Notes under the pieces: generated by a model
Seen by the model: the letters and a program-made list of their open reading frames with translations, nothing else
Database searches by the model: none
What the model was told of the DNA's origin: nothing
Assembly (NCBI GenBank): GCA_025453375.1
Contig: JALOQT010000066.1
Location: 1 to 6,153 of the forward strand
Source of the DNA: Phycisphaerales bacterium
GTDB lineage: Bacteria > Planctomycetota > Phycisphaerae > Phycisphaerales > UBA1924
Direction: 5' to 3'
Length of the DNA stretch: 6,153 bases
Shown here: positions 1 through 6,150 of the stretch, in pieces
How the letters are laid out: each line of letters opens with the position of its first letter
How positions within the stretch are numbered: position 1 is the stretch's first letter
Position numbers and translations under genes: made by a program

Positions 1-440
1 ATGTAGTTGGCAAACTGCACCCCGTCGTCAAAGCTCCGCTGCCCCCAATACCCCGTCACGATGTAATCCGCCGTACGCCCCGCCGGCAGAAAGTTCGTCG
101 GCACAAACAGATTCTGGCTCGTGCTCCCGCCGGTCATAAACAGCACGCGATAGTTGCTCGGCACCGACCCCACCTCCCGCACCACCGCCTCGGTCTCCTT
201 GAGCACATCGTCGTAGTACTTCGCCCGGTGGCTGTGCTCCATGATCCCGAAGCCCGTGCCCCCCGCGTCCCAGATGTCCGCCTGAATCTGCCGAATCACC
301 TCCTCCGGCAAGATCGACGGCCCCGCATTGAAGTTGAACACCCGCCCCCCGGCCGTGCGAAACACCGCCGCCCCCATCGCCCGCACCGCACCACTCGCCG
401 TGCCAACCGCCCCCGCGGACGCTGCAGAAGTCATGCTCAT
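1..440 (-). CDS. serC: Phosphoserine aminotransferase, N-terminal part (cut by window edge)
   Basis: Partial gene, reading leftwards and open at base 1; about 146 codons are visible. SerC is a PLP-dependent class V aminotransferase that converts 3-phosphohydroxypyruvate to phosphoserine in serine synthesis and also acts in pyridoxal phosphate synthesis; it is cytosolic. Seen directly: after a ~32-residue Ala/Gly-rich leader comes RVFNFNAGPSILPEEVI, then GIMEHSHRAKYYDDV, then VPSNYRVLFMTGGSTSQN, then DYIVTGYWGQRSFDD. These match in order the SerC N-terminal FNF.AGP motif, the MExSHR motif, the NYxVLF..GG phosphate-binding segment and the TG.W segment. An in-frame TAA lies at 450-452, so the start is at or below 446; ATG at 438-440 is chosen. 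ATG at 375-377 or GTG at 363-365 would give a length closer to typical SerC. No clear ribosome binding site. The PLP lysine and C-terminal half lie outside. Codons are strongly G-ending. Family call firm; start uncertain. Confidence 0.85.
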   Translation of the reverse strand, partial: MSMTSAASAGAVGTASGAVRAMGAAVFRTAGGRVFNFNAGPSILPEEVIRQIQADIWDAGGTGFGIMEHSHRAKYYDDVLKETEAVVREVGSVPSNYRVLFMTGGSTSQNLFVPTNFLPAGRTADYIVTGYWGQRSFDDGVQFANY

Positions 441-699
441 ACCCACACTTTAGCATCCCACCCCCCAACCGGCCCCCCTAACCGGCCCAAGGCCAATCCA
501 CCAAACCACCCGGGCACACACACCACCAAATCCTCTCAATCCTCGCGCTCGCACATCCTCATCATGCCTCTCTCCAGGCCCTCCGGGCCGCAGGAGTTCA
601 TGCCTTCTTCAACCGCTTACCCCGCCCCGCACTTGGCCATTGTTCGCCCAGGCCCGCCCGCCTCCAGCCGCCCGCGCGAACCTCGGGTAAACTGCCACC
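441..699. other. Intergenic region between divergent serC and the DUF2934 gene
   Basis: This 259-base stretch holds no gene I can support. It must contain the promoters of the two divergent genes, but I cannot point to a convincing -35/-10 pair. It is strikingly C-rich on the plus strand: 481-540 has 28 C against 7 G. A short direct repeat, AACCGGCCC, occurs at 467-475 and 480-488. An imperfect inverted repeat lies at 572-596. The long open frame across it on the plus strand (from 228) is antisense to serC and shows no protein-like composition. Confidence 0.6.
572..596. other. Imperfect inverted repeat in the intergenic region
   Basis: CTCC (572-575) and GGCCC (577-581) can pair with GGGCC (585-589) and GGAG (593-596) around a three-base loop, with one side bulge and one three-base bulge. 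No T-run follows on either strand, so it does not look like a standard intrinsic terminator. In DNA of this GC content such pairings occur by chance; low weight. Confidence 0.25.
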
Positions 700-1131
700 A
701 TGTTCAAGTCCATCCTCCGCTGGTTCCGTGGTGACGCTCGCCCCTCTGCCCCCCGCATCGGCCCATCCGGCCCCGCCGGTGCCTTCACCCCTGCCCAGCC
801 CATGCGTGCCCCCGCCGCCGCCGAGCAGGCCGCCCGCGCGATGACCAGCACCATCCCCAACGCCATCGCCAGCACCGTCACCGAGGTCAAGCCCCTCGCC
901 GCAGGCGCGGCCAGCGCCGTGGCCATCGGCGCTGCCGTCTCCAGCGCTCGCGCCGCCGTCGCCTCCGCCTCCACCAGCCAGCCCCCGCGCAATCTCCCGC
1001 CCATCCGCGTGCCGGAGCATCACGAAATCGCCCTCCGCGCCCATCAACTCTGGCTCCAGCGTGGCGGCGATTCCCACACCAACTGGATCGACGCCGAACG
1101 CCAACTCCTCGCCGAATTCAACCGCCGCTAA
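700..1131 (+). CDS. Small protein with C-terminal DUF2934 domain
   Basis: A 143-residue protein of unknown function. The N-terminus (MFKSILRWFRGDARP) is basic and amphipathic. Residues ~15-100 are Pro/Ala/Ser-rich, with a long Ala-rich stretch at ~64-90 that could be a helix or linker. Residues ~105-143 (PEHHEIALRAHQLWLQRGG ... NWIDAERQLL) match the short DUF2934 pattern: I..RAy.lW...G....dW..AE..L. That domain is found in small bacterial proteins and I know of no proven function. The start is well fixed: an in-frame TAA at 688-690 precedes the ATG by three codons, with no other start between. No Shine-Dalgarno sequence is visible. Codons are mostly C-ending, as in the plus-strand neighbours, which supports real coding. 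It ends 35 bases before tRNA-Leu, so the tRNA may be read from the same transcript. Whether it is an interaction module or stress-linked cannot be told from sequence. Confidence 0.72.
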   Translation: MFKSILRWFRGDARPSAPRIGPSGPAGAFTPAQPMRAPAAAEQAARAMTSTIPNAIASTVTEVKPLAAGAASAVAIGAAVSSARAAVASASTSQPPRNLPPIRVPEHHEIALRAHQLWLQRGGDSHTNWIDAERQLLAEFNRR

Positions 1132-1166
1132 CGCATCACGCACACACGATGCCAGTCTTGTTCTTC

Positions 1167-1251
1167 GGCCCCGTGGCGAAATGGCAGACGCAGCGGATTT
1201 AAAATCCGCAGCCCTTCACCGGGCGTGCGGGTTCAAGTCCCGCCGGGGCCA
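1167..1251 (+). tRNA. tRNA-Leu (anticodon UAA)
   Basis: An 85-base class II tRNA that folds fully by eye. The acceptor stem GGCCCCG (1167-1173) pairs with CGGGGCC (1244-1250), followed by discriminator A1251. T8 is 1174. The D arm spans ~1176-1191 with the GG of the D loop at 1183-1184. The anticodon stem GCGGA (1193-1197) pairs with TCCGC (1205-1209); the loop TTTAAAA puts anticodon TAA at 1200-1202. The long variable arm has stem GCCC/GGGC (1211-1214 with 1221-1224), as expected for leucine. The T stem GCGGG (1227-1231) pairs with CCCGC (1239-1243) around TTCAAGT. A73 and the long variable arm agree with leucine identity; it reads UUA and, with wobble, UUG. CCA is not encoded, so it must be added by nucleotidyltransferase. 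tatD starts five bases later. Confidence 0.97.
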
Positions 1252-1256
1252 TTGGC

Positions 1257-2060
1257 ATGATCGACACACACTGTCACCTCACCTTCCCCGAGTTCGTCGA
1301 TCGCATCGACGCGACGATGTCCGCCGCGCTGGCCGCCGGGGTCGATGGCGTCATTTCCATCAGCACCACCGTGCCCGATGCCCAGCGCCTCACCGCCATC
1401 AGCCAGCAGCACCCGCGCGTGTTCGTCTCCGCCGGCGTTCACCCGCTCTACAGCGATGAACTTCCGCCCGGTCAGACGCAGCACGACTGGCCAGCCCTCA
1501 CCCGCGCCGCCGCCAACCCCAAGTGCGTCGCCTGGGGCGAACTCGGCCTCGACCATCACTACAACGAGCCCGCCCGTGACGTGCAGATCCGCGTGCTCCA
1601 GGAGCAACTGGCCACCATCGCCGCCGCCCGCGCCGCAGGCATCGATAAGCCCATCATCCTGCACTGCCGCGAAGCATTCTCCACCCTCATCCCCATCCTC
1701 CGCGCTTCCGGTCTGCCCACCGATCGCATGGTCTTCCACTGCTTCACAGGCACCCGCGCCGACATGGCCGCCCTGCTGGCGATCGGCGCCATGGTCAGCT
1801 TCACCGGCGCCATCACCTACAAAAAGTCCGACGAGCCCCGCGCCGCCCTGGACCTCTGCCCCATCGATCGCATCATGATCGAGACCGACGCCCCCTTCCT
1901 CCCTCCCGAGCCGCACCGCTCCGCCCGCCCCTGCACCCCCGCGATGAGCCGCCTCACCGCCGAATTCGTCGCTGCCCGAAAGGGCCTCCCCTGGCCCGAC
2001 TACCACGCGCGCCTCAACGCCAACACCCACCGCTTCTTCGGCATCACCTCGTCAACCTAG
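1257..2060 (+). CDS. tatD: TatD-family metal-dependent hydrolase (putative DNase)
   Basis: 267 residues, the usual TatD/YcfH length. Family members are TIM-barrel, two-metal amidohydrolase-superfamily enzymes; proven activities include 3'-5' exonuclease on DNA and D-aminoacyl-tRNA deacylase, so the substrate here is not settled. All metal ligands are visible: HxH at H5/H7 (DTHCHL), E95 (WGELGLDHHY), H136 (LHCRE), H161 (FHCFTG), D211 (IETDAPFLPP). The C-terminal NANTHRFFG corresponds to the family NaxrlFg box. One deviation: the segment after ETDAPFLPP is PHRSARPCTP instead of the usual P.RGKRNEP type. The start is unambiguous: the only in-frame ATG/GTG/TTG after the in-frame stop at 1200-1202 (which is the tRNA anticodon) is ATG 1257, and HxH then falls at the usual distance. 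No separate ribosome binding site can exist outside the tRNA. lgt follows after 27 bases, suggesting an operon. The ycfH-like subgroup is equally possible. Confidence 0.93.
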   Translation: MIDTHCHLTFPEFVDRIDATMSAALAAGVDGVISISTTVPDAQRLTAISQQHPRVFVSAGVHPLYSDELPPGQTQHDWPALTRAAANPKCVAWGELGLDHHYNEPARDVQIRVLQEQLATIAAARAAGIDKPIILHCREAFSTLIPILRASGLPTDRMVFHCFTGTRADMAALLAIGAMVSFTGAITYKKSDEPRAALDLCPIDRIMIETDAPFLPPEPHRSARPCTPAMSRLTAEFVAARKGLPWPDYHARLNANTHRFFGITSST

Positions 2061-2087
2061 TCATCCCCCCGCACGTACGCTCTCCCA

Positions 2088-3221
2088 ATGACCGCCCCCA
2101 CGCTCACCCTCACCCTCGCCGCGTGGTTTCACACGCTTGATCCCATCGTCCTGCAGCTCGGCCCCATCGCCATCCGCTGGTATGGCCTCTCATACGTCCT
2201 GGGCTTCATCGTCGCCTACATCATTCTCGTCTGGCTCGCGCGCCGCGCACTGATCGCCATCCCCGCCCATCGCGTCGCCGACGCCATGCTTCTGCTCATC
2301 CTGGGCGTCATCGTCGGCGGCCGCGTCGGCTACGCACTCGTCTACGACCGCGCACTCCTCACCGGCTTCTCAGGCTCCTTCCCCTTCTGGGACCTTCTGG
2401 CCCTCCACAAAGGCGGCATGTCCAGCCACGGCGGCATGGCCGGCGTCGCACTCGCCTGCTACCTCATCGCCCGCGGCTGGAAAACCGACGACCCCACCGC
2501 TCCACATGGCCGCGAAGGCCTCTCCTCACTCCTGGCCGTAGGCGACGCCATGGCCCTCTGCATCCCCTTCGGCATGCTCTTCGGCCGCCTCGCCAACTTC
2601 ATCAATGGCGAACTCCTCGGCGCCGTCGTCGCCCCCCCCGGCCAGCCCGCACCAGCCTGGGCCGTGAAATACCCGCAGGAACTCCTCGACGGCCGCCACG
2701 CCCCCGCCCTCGACGCCGCCCAATCCGCCCAGCTCGACACCCTCATCCGCACCACCGCCAGCCCCGGCGAGTCCAAACTCCAGACCCTCGCCTACATCGT
2801 CGACCACGCCGACAAGTTCCGCCCGCAGCTCGAACCTCTCATCTCCGCCCGCCACCCCAGCCAGCTCTATCAGGCTCTGGCCGAAGGTGTCTTCGTCGGC
2901 CTGATCATCTGGCTCATCGCCCGCAAGCCCCGCCTCGTCGGCGTCATCAGCGCCTGGTGGCTCATGCTCTACGGCGTCGGCCGCGTCATCACCGAAATCT
3001 GGCGCCTCCCCGACGCCCAATTCGCCGACCCACGCCCCCTCGGCCTCGCCCGCGGCCAATGGCTCAGCGTCGCCATGATCGTCATCGGCGCCATCGTCCT
3101 CACCTGGGCCATCCGCCGCGGCAAGCAGATCAGTCGTGACGGCAGTGCGAGCGCTGGCAGCAGTGGGGGGCCAACGCCCCTCCGCCACCTCGGCTGGGGC
3201 ACTCGAACATCCCGGGCCTAA
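2088..3221 (+). CDS. lgt: Prolipoprotein diacylglyceryl transferase
   Basis: 377 residues, longer than the usual ~260-300. Lgt is the inner-membrane enzyme that moves diacylglycerol from phosphatidylglycerol to the lipobox cysteine of prelipoproteins, the first step of lipoprotein maturation. Seen: WYGLSYVLGF (W31-Y32), GGRVGYALVYD (77-87), HKGGMSSHGG (H107, H114; H114 aligns with essential H103 of E. coli), FGRLANFINGELLG signature (R167, N170, N173, E175), HPSQLY (256-261), and GRVITEIWRLPDAQF (R299, E303, aligning with E. coli R239 and E243). About seven membrane segments can be picked out. Two oddities: a 77-residue stretch between GELLG and HPSQLY, and a low-complexity tail from ~349 after the last helix with foreign codon use. 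The start at 2088 places WYG within a few residues of its place in E. coli; no ribosome binding site is visible. It sits 27 bases after tatD and overlaps the convergent protease gene by four bases. Confidence 0.95.
   Translation: MTAPTLTLTLAAWFHTLDPIVLQLGPIAIRWYGLSYVLGFIVAYIILVWLARRALIAIPAHRVADAMLLLILGVIVGGRVGYALVYDRALLTGFSGSFPFWDLLALHKGGMSSHGGMAGVALACYLIARGWKTDDPTAPHGREGLSSLLAVGDAMALCIPFGMLFGRLANFINGELLGAVVAPPGQPAPAWAVKYPQELLDGRHAPALDAAQSAQLDTLIRTTASPGESKLQTLAYIVDHADKFRPQLEPLISARHPSQLYQALAEGVFVGLIIWLIARKPRLVGVISAWWLMLYGVGRVITEIWRLPDAQFADPRPLGLARGQWLSVAMIVIGAIVLTWAIRRGKQISRDGSASAGSSGGPTPLRHLGWGTRTSRA
3135..3218. repeat. Candidate acquired or dispersed repeat forming the 3' end of lgt
   Basis: This segment breaks the pattern of the whole window. 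The plus strand elsewhere is C over G, but 3131-3170 has 20 G against 9 C. Codons switch from C-ending to AGT, GCG, GCT, GGG, CCA, ACG, ACT, CGA, ACA, CGG. It encodes a Gly/Ser/Thr tail beyond the last Lgt helix. It contains GGGGC (3167-3171), GCCCC (3176-3180) and GGGGC (3196-3200), allowing two mutually exclusive hairpins. It stops where the convergent gene's stop codon begins. That it is a dispersed (REP-like) element is inference; it could be a frameshift into former intergenic DNA. Confidence 0.35.
3166..3181. other. Short hairpin between convergent gene ends
   Basis: GGGGC (3167-3171) pairs with GCCCC (3176-3180) around the loop CAAC, with a G-T wobble closing 3166/3181. It lies inside the end of lgt and ~37 bases beyond the stop of the minus-strand protease gene. 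There is no T-run on either strand, so a terminator role for either gene is only a guess. Confidence 0.25.
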
Positions 3222-4153
3222 CTGACCAGAAACACCAGCACCGCCAGGTCATACGCCGCGTGCGTCCCCACCACGATCCCAAACCCCCGCCACAGATAGA
3301 TCGCGGCGAAAAACACCCCCGCCATGATGTAAAACAGCACCTCCGACCACCGCACTGCGTCGATCATCAGCGAGATCTCCCCGCGCGTCAGCAGCCCCAG
3401 CCAGTCCCCCACGCCGATGCTCCGCCCATCGATCGCCAGCACATCGTGATAGAACGCAAACGCGACCGCCGTGATCGCGATCGACAGCCCCTTGGCCCAC
3501 AAGTCCTTCAGTTTGAGTCCGTGCGTCAGAATCGTCGACAGCACCAGGTGACACAGCGCTAGCCCCAACAGGCGAAACACCAGTTCCTCATAAATCCCCG
3601 CACCGAGCGAAATCGTCGCCCGCGCCGGCCAGGGCATCGACAGCAGCGATGTCGTCCCTCCCGCACCCCCACCTTGCAGCGCCGCCAGCGCTGGCCCCTG
3701 CGCATGCGCCATGATCGACGCCAGCACCAGCAGCGGCATCGCCCACGCCGCCGCCTCAAGATACATCCCCACCAGCACCACCGGCCTCACCTGCCACTTG
3801 TCCTTCTCCACCACATGCCAGATTAACAGCAGCAGCAGCACCAACACACCCGGCACCAAAAGCCCCACCACCCCCAGATTGTCAAAAAACACCCGCAGCA
3901 GGTTCTCCGCACGCACCGTCGTCCGAATCCCCTGATTCAGATCATGCAGATAGAAAATCGACCCCAGCTCAAACAGCACCACCATCGGCAGCAGAAACAC
4001 CAGCCCATGCAAAGGCCGCGTCGACACCCACCAATAGTCATCGCGCTGTGACGACCGCGAGGCCGTCAGCCTCGCGCGCTTGCGATTCCGAATTCGCTCA
4101 ACCGTCGCCACGGGCCGATCATTGGTCGCCCGCCCGCTCCAGTCACCCGCCAT
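3218..4153 (-). CDS. CPBP-family intramembrane glutamic protease
   Basis: 311 residues from ATG 4151-4153; a TTG at 4205-4207 would give 329. CPBP (Abi/CAAX-processing-like, PF02517) proteins are multi-pass membrane proteases of the Rce1 type; bacterial substrates are mostly unknown. Numbered from the ATG, the three motifs are present: EELVFR (E189, E190, R194; EExxxR), FAFYH (F232, H236; FxxxH) and HAAYD (H298, D302; HxxxB). About six to eight hydrophobic segments are seen, beginning with LHGLVFLLPMVVLFELG near residue 48, preceded by a basic cytosolic N-terminus. The ATG is preferred because a weak GGA sits seven bases before it, the TTG has no ribosome binding site, and a hairpin that may terminate the upstream gene (4174-4206) would otherwise lie in the coding region. 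The stop (3218-3220) overlaps the lgt stop. The upstream tandem gene is a chemoreceptor; no functional link is evident, and no bacteriocin genes are nearby. Confidence 0.88.
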   Translation of the reverse strand: MAGDWSGRATNDRPVATVERIRNRKRARLTASRSSQRDDYWWVSTRPLHGLVFLLPMVVLFELGSIFYLHDLNQGIRTTVRAENLLRVFFDNLGVVGLLVPGVLVLLLLLIWHVVEKDKWQVRPVVLVGMYLEAAAWAMPLLVLASIMAHAQGPALAALQGGGAGGTTSLLSMPWPARATISLGAGIYEELVFRLLGLALCHLVLSTILTHGLKLKDLWAKGLSIAITAVAFAFYHDVLAIDGRSIGVGDWLGLLTRGEISLMIDAVRWSEVLFYIMAGVFFAAIYLWRGFGIVVGTHAAYDLAVLVFLVS

Positions 4154-4173
4154 CGCACGATCCACATGCGAAA

Positions 4174-4206
4174 TGGCCCCGTCAGGATCGTTTCCCGGCG
4201 GGGCCA
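4174..4206 (-). terminator. Hairpin after the chemoreceptor gene, possible terminator
   Basis: On the minus strand TGGCCCCG (4206-4199) pairs perfectly with CGGGGCCA (4181-4174) around a 17-base loop, an 8-bp stem starting 43 bases past the chemoreceptor stop. The bases just after the stem read TTTCGC, a weak T-run, so it is at best a poor intrinsic terminator. It lies between the chemoreceptor stop (4250) and the preferred protease start (4153). An alternative role is a hairpin in the protease leader. Confidence 0.4.
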
Positions 4207-4249
4207 ATCAGGAATCATGTCCGTCCGTTCAGCCGCGGGTTGCAGCCGC

Positions 4250-6019
4250 TCAGACCTTGAACTTGCCCACCAGCATCTTCAGGTTCGTCGCCTGGCGGCT
4301 CAGCTGCCCCGCAGCATCCGCCGCCTGCGTCGCCCCCGCCGTGCTCTCGCGGCTCAGCGCGTTGATCTGCTCAATCGCGCTGCTGATCGAGTTGCTCGCA
4401 CTGGCCTGCTGCTCCGCCGCCGCCGCGATCGACTGCACAACCCCCGACAAGTTCGTGCTCGACCCGACGATCGACTCCAGCGCCTTGCCAGCATCGCTGG
4501 CCAGTCGCACGCCGCTGGCAACCTTGTCGTTGCCCGTCTTGATCTGCTCCACCGCCTGGCTCGTGCCGGTCTGAATCTCGCGGATGCTCTTGGCCACCTC
4601 TTCAGTCGCCTGCGTCGTCCGCTCCGCCAGTTTCCGAACCTCATCAGCCACCACCGCAAACCCGCGACCATGTTCCCCGGCCCGCGCCGCCTCGATCGCC
4701 GCATTCAGCGCCAGCAGGTTCGTCTGATCCGCGATGTCATTGATCACCGCGATGATCTGCCCGATCTGCTCGCTCTTGCCGCCCAATTCGCTGACGCACG
4801 CCGCGCTCTGCCGCACGCTCTCAGCAATGGCCTTCATCTCCGACACCGTCTGCATCACCACCTCACCGCCGCTGCTGGCCTGATTGCCCGCCTCAGTGGC
4901 CGACTGGCTCGCCGATGCCGACTTCTTGGCCACCTCGCTGACGCTGGCGGACATCTCTTCAACCGCCGCCGACACCTGCTGCGTCTGCTGCTGCTGCTTG
5001 TCCAGGCTCGTAGCCATCTCTTCGCTGCTAGCCGCGATTTCCGCCGCCGCCGCCGCCACGTTGTCCGTGTTCCCCGCCACCTGCTTCATCACATCCTGCA
5101 GCCGGCCCAGGAACGCATCAAACCAGTGCCCAAGCTGCCCGATCTCATCCTTGCGATTGATGTTCAGCCGCTTGGTCAAGTCGCCCTCGCCCTCGGCCAC
5201 ATCGCGCACCATCGCAATCAGGTTGTTGATCGGCATGGTCAGCAGCGAACGCATCGCCCACACCAGCAGCCCGCACCCCGCCACCACCAGCGGCACCGTG
5301 AACATCATCCCGCTCTTGAAAAACGCACCCACACGCGAATCCAACTTCTCCAGTGGCATCGCCACCGTGAACGCACCGTGCATGTCCCCGACCTTCCATC
5401 CCTCCATCTTGAACCCCAGCGCGTCAAGCCCATCCTTGTCCGGATCGTTCGGCCCGCCCGGCTCGCCGTGGCACATCATGCACGACGCATCCAGCTTGAT
5501 CGCCCGCATGAAGTAGTACGTGTTGCTCGCCTCATCCACCTTCTCAAGCGTCTCCCCCTTGCCCGCCTTGAACTGATCAGTCAGTTCACGCAGCATCGTC
5601 GCCTGAAACGTCCCCTTCTCCGGCTCGTTCTTCGGGTTGCGCGCCTCATACGCCAGCACGTCAAAGTCCAGATTCTCCTTCTTGGCCGCCTCCTCAGCCG
5701 TCTTCCACCCCGCCACCACCGGGATCATCCCAAACAGCTTGCTCGTGCGATAGTCCCCGCCGTTCTTGCGGATCGCCTGCGCCTCGGGCACCAGCGTCGT
5801 CAGGTCCGCCGCGCCGATCGAGATCATCTTGGCCTGGTGGTTTTTCGCCTCGTCTGCCGCGCTGGTAAACGCCGCCGCCTTGTCACCCATCATGTCCAGC
5901 GCATCCTGGCGATACCCGCGCAGGAACAGGTAGTACGTCACCGACGACACACTCACCAGCACCAGCACCACAATGGCCATCAACTTGGCAGACAGTCCGA
6001 GGTTCTTGAACCAGTTCAT
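4250..6019 (-). CDS. Methyl-accepting chemotaxis protein with periplasmic c-type heme sensor
   Basis: A 589-residue transmembrane chemoreceptor. TM1 is ~12-33. Residues ~35-232 are periplasmic and match the DUF3365/Tll0287-like sensor: [15 protein letters not shown] (124-138), [19 protein letters not shown] and [13 protein letters not shown] near the end. CMMCH (C180, C183, H184; bases 5468-5482) is a classic CxxCH covalent heme c site. TM2 is ~236-258. A HAMP domain covers ~259-311 ([20 protein letters not shown]). The rest is the cytoplasmic signalling coiled coil, with the conserved hairpin tip at ~428-465 ([20 protein letters not shown], then [16 protein letters not shown]) that contacts CheA/CheW. 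A QQQQTQQ run sits at ~342-348. The C-terminus has no NWETF-like pentapeptide. By family knowledge it should sense redox state or a gas/ligand at heme and steer motility or another Che output; the ligand is unknown. Start: GGAG eight bases before ATG. No che genes lie in the window. Confidence 0.95.
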   Translation of the reverse strand: MNWFKNLGLSAKLMAIVVLVLVSVSSVTYYLFLRGYRQDALDMMGDKAAAFTSAADEAKNHQAKMISIGAADLTTLVPEAQAIRKNGGDYRTSKLFGMIPVVAGWKTAEEAAKKENLDFDVLAYEARNPKNEPEKGTFQATMLRELTDQFKAGKGETLEKVDEASNTYYFMRAIKLDASCMMCHGEPGGPNDPDKDGLDALGFKMEGWKVGDMHGAFTVAMPLEKLDSRVGAFFKSGMMFTVPLVVAGCGLLVWAMRSLLTMPINNLIAMVRDVAEGEGDLTKRLNINRKDEIGQLGHWFDAFLGRLQDVMKQVAGNTDNVAAAAAEIAASSEEMATSLDKQQQQTQQVSAAVEEMSASVSEVAKKSASASQSATEAGNQASSGGEVVMQTVSEMKAIAESVRQSAACVSELGGKSEQIGQIIAVINDIADQTNLLALNAAIEAARAGEHGRGFAVVADEVRKLAERTTQATEEVAKSIREIQTGTSQAVEQIKTGNDKVASGVRLASDAGKALESIVGSSTNLSGVVQSIAAAAEQQASASNSISSAIEQINALSRESTAGATQAADAAGQLSRQATNLKMLVGKFKV

Positions 6020-6027
6020 GTTTGCGT

Positions 6028-6031
6028 CTCC
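6028..6031 (-). promoter_or_regulatory. Ribosome binding site of the chemoreceptor gene
   Basis: On the minus strand GGAG lies eight bases before the ATG at 6017-6019. It is the only clear Shine-Dalgarno sequence in the window and fixes this start; the other genes have weak or no such site. Confidence 0.75.
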
Positions 6032-6136
6032 GAAAAGTCTTCAGTTCCCGTGGGCGGCCGACACACACGCCGGCAAAATGTCGCTGACTCCATCGGCGAC
6101 GCCCCCAGCCCTATTGAGGACCCTCCACCATTTCGC

Positions 6137-6150
6137 GCGGGTTTCCCCGC
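6137..6150. other. Perfect short hairpin in the region upstream of the chemoreceptor gene
   Basis: GCGGG (6137-6141) pairs with CCCGC (6146-6150). Read on the minus strand the loop is GAAA, a stable GNRA tetraloop, about 118-131 bases before the chemoreceptor ATG. No T-run follows. It could be part of the leader or the end of a gene outside the window. The rest of 6020-6136 shows no gene, and I could not assign a promoter. Confidence 0.35.

Noticed and set aside
228..734. A 168-residue plus-strand open frame over the serC 5' end and the intergenic region
   Set aside because: It is antisense to serC at its start and overlaps the DUF2934 gene in another frame; its Pro/His/Arg-rich translation reflects C-rich noncoding DNA.
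1227..1256. The tRNA 3' end as a phage or island attachment site, with a similar GGGGCCA word near 4200-4206
   Set aside because: The shared bases are a few G/C-rich positions only; there is no integrase, no long repeat and the DNA between is housekeeping genes.
1233..2030. A 265-residue open frame on the minus strand opposite tatD
   Set aside because: It is antisense to a gene with all family motifs, is Gly/Ala/Asp-rich without recognisable domains, and is expected from the skewed, GC-rich third positions.
2526..3188. A 220-residue open frame on the minus strand opposite lgt
   Set aside because: Repetitive acidic Gly/Asp/Glu composition and complete overlap with a firmly identified gene mark it as a shadow.
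3175..3211. tRNA-like words on the minus strand (GCCGAGGTGGCGGA and GTTCGAGT)
   Set aside because: They are in the wrong order for a tRNA, the T stem does not pair, and there is no anticodon arm or acceptor stem; a permuted tRNA is not supported.
3827..3841. A CAG trinucleotide run
   Set aside because: It is four units long and simply encodes a leucine run in a membrane helix of the protease on the minus strand.
4080..4574. A 164-residue plus-strand open frame across the protease-chemoreceptor junction
   Set aside because: Antisense to both genes, no domain or start signal, and composition follows the opposite-strand codons.
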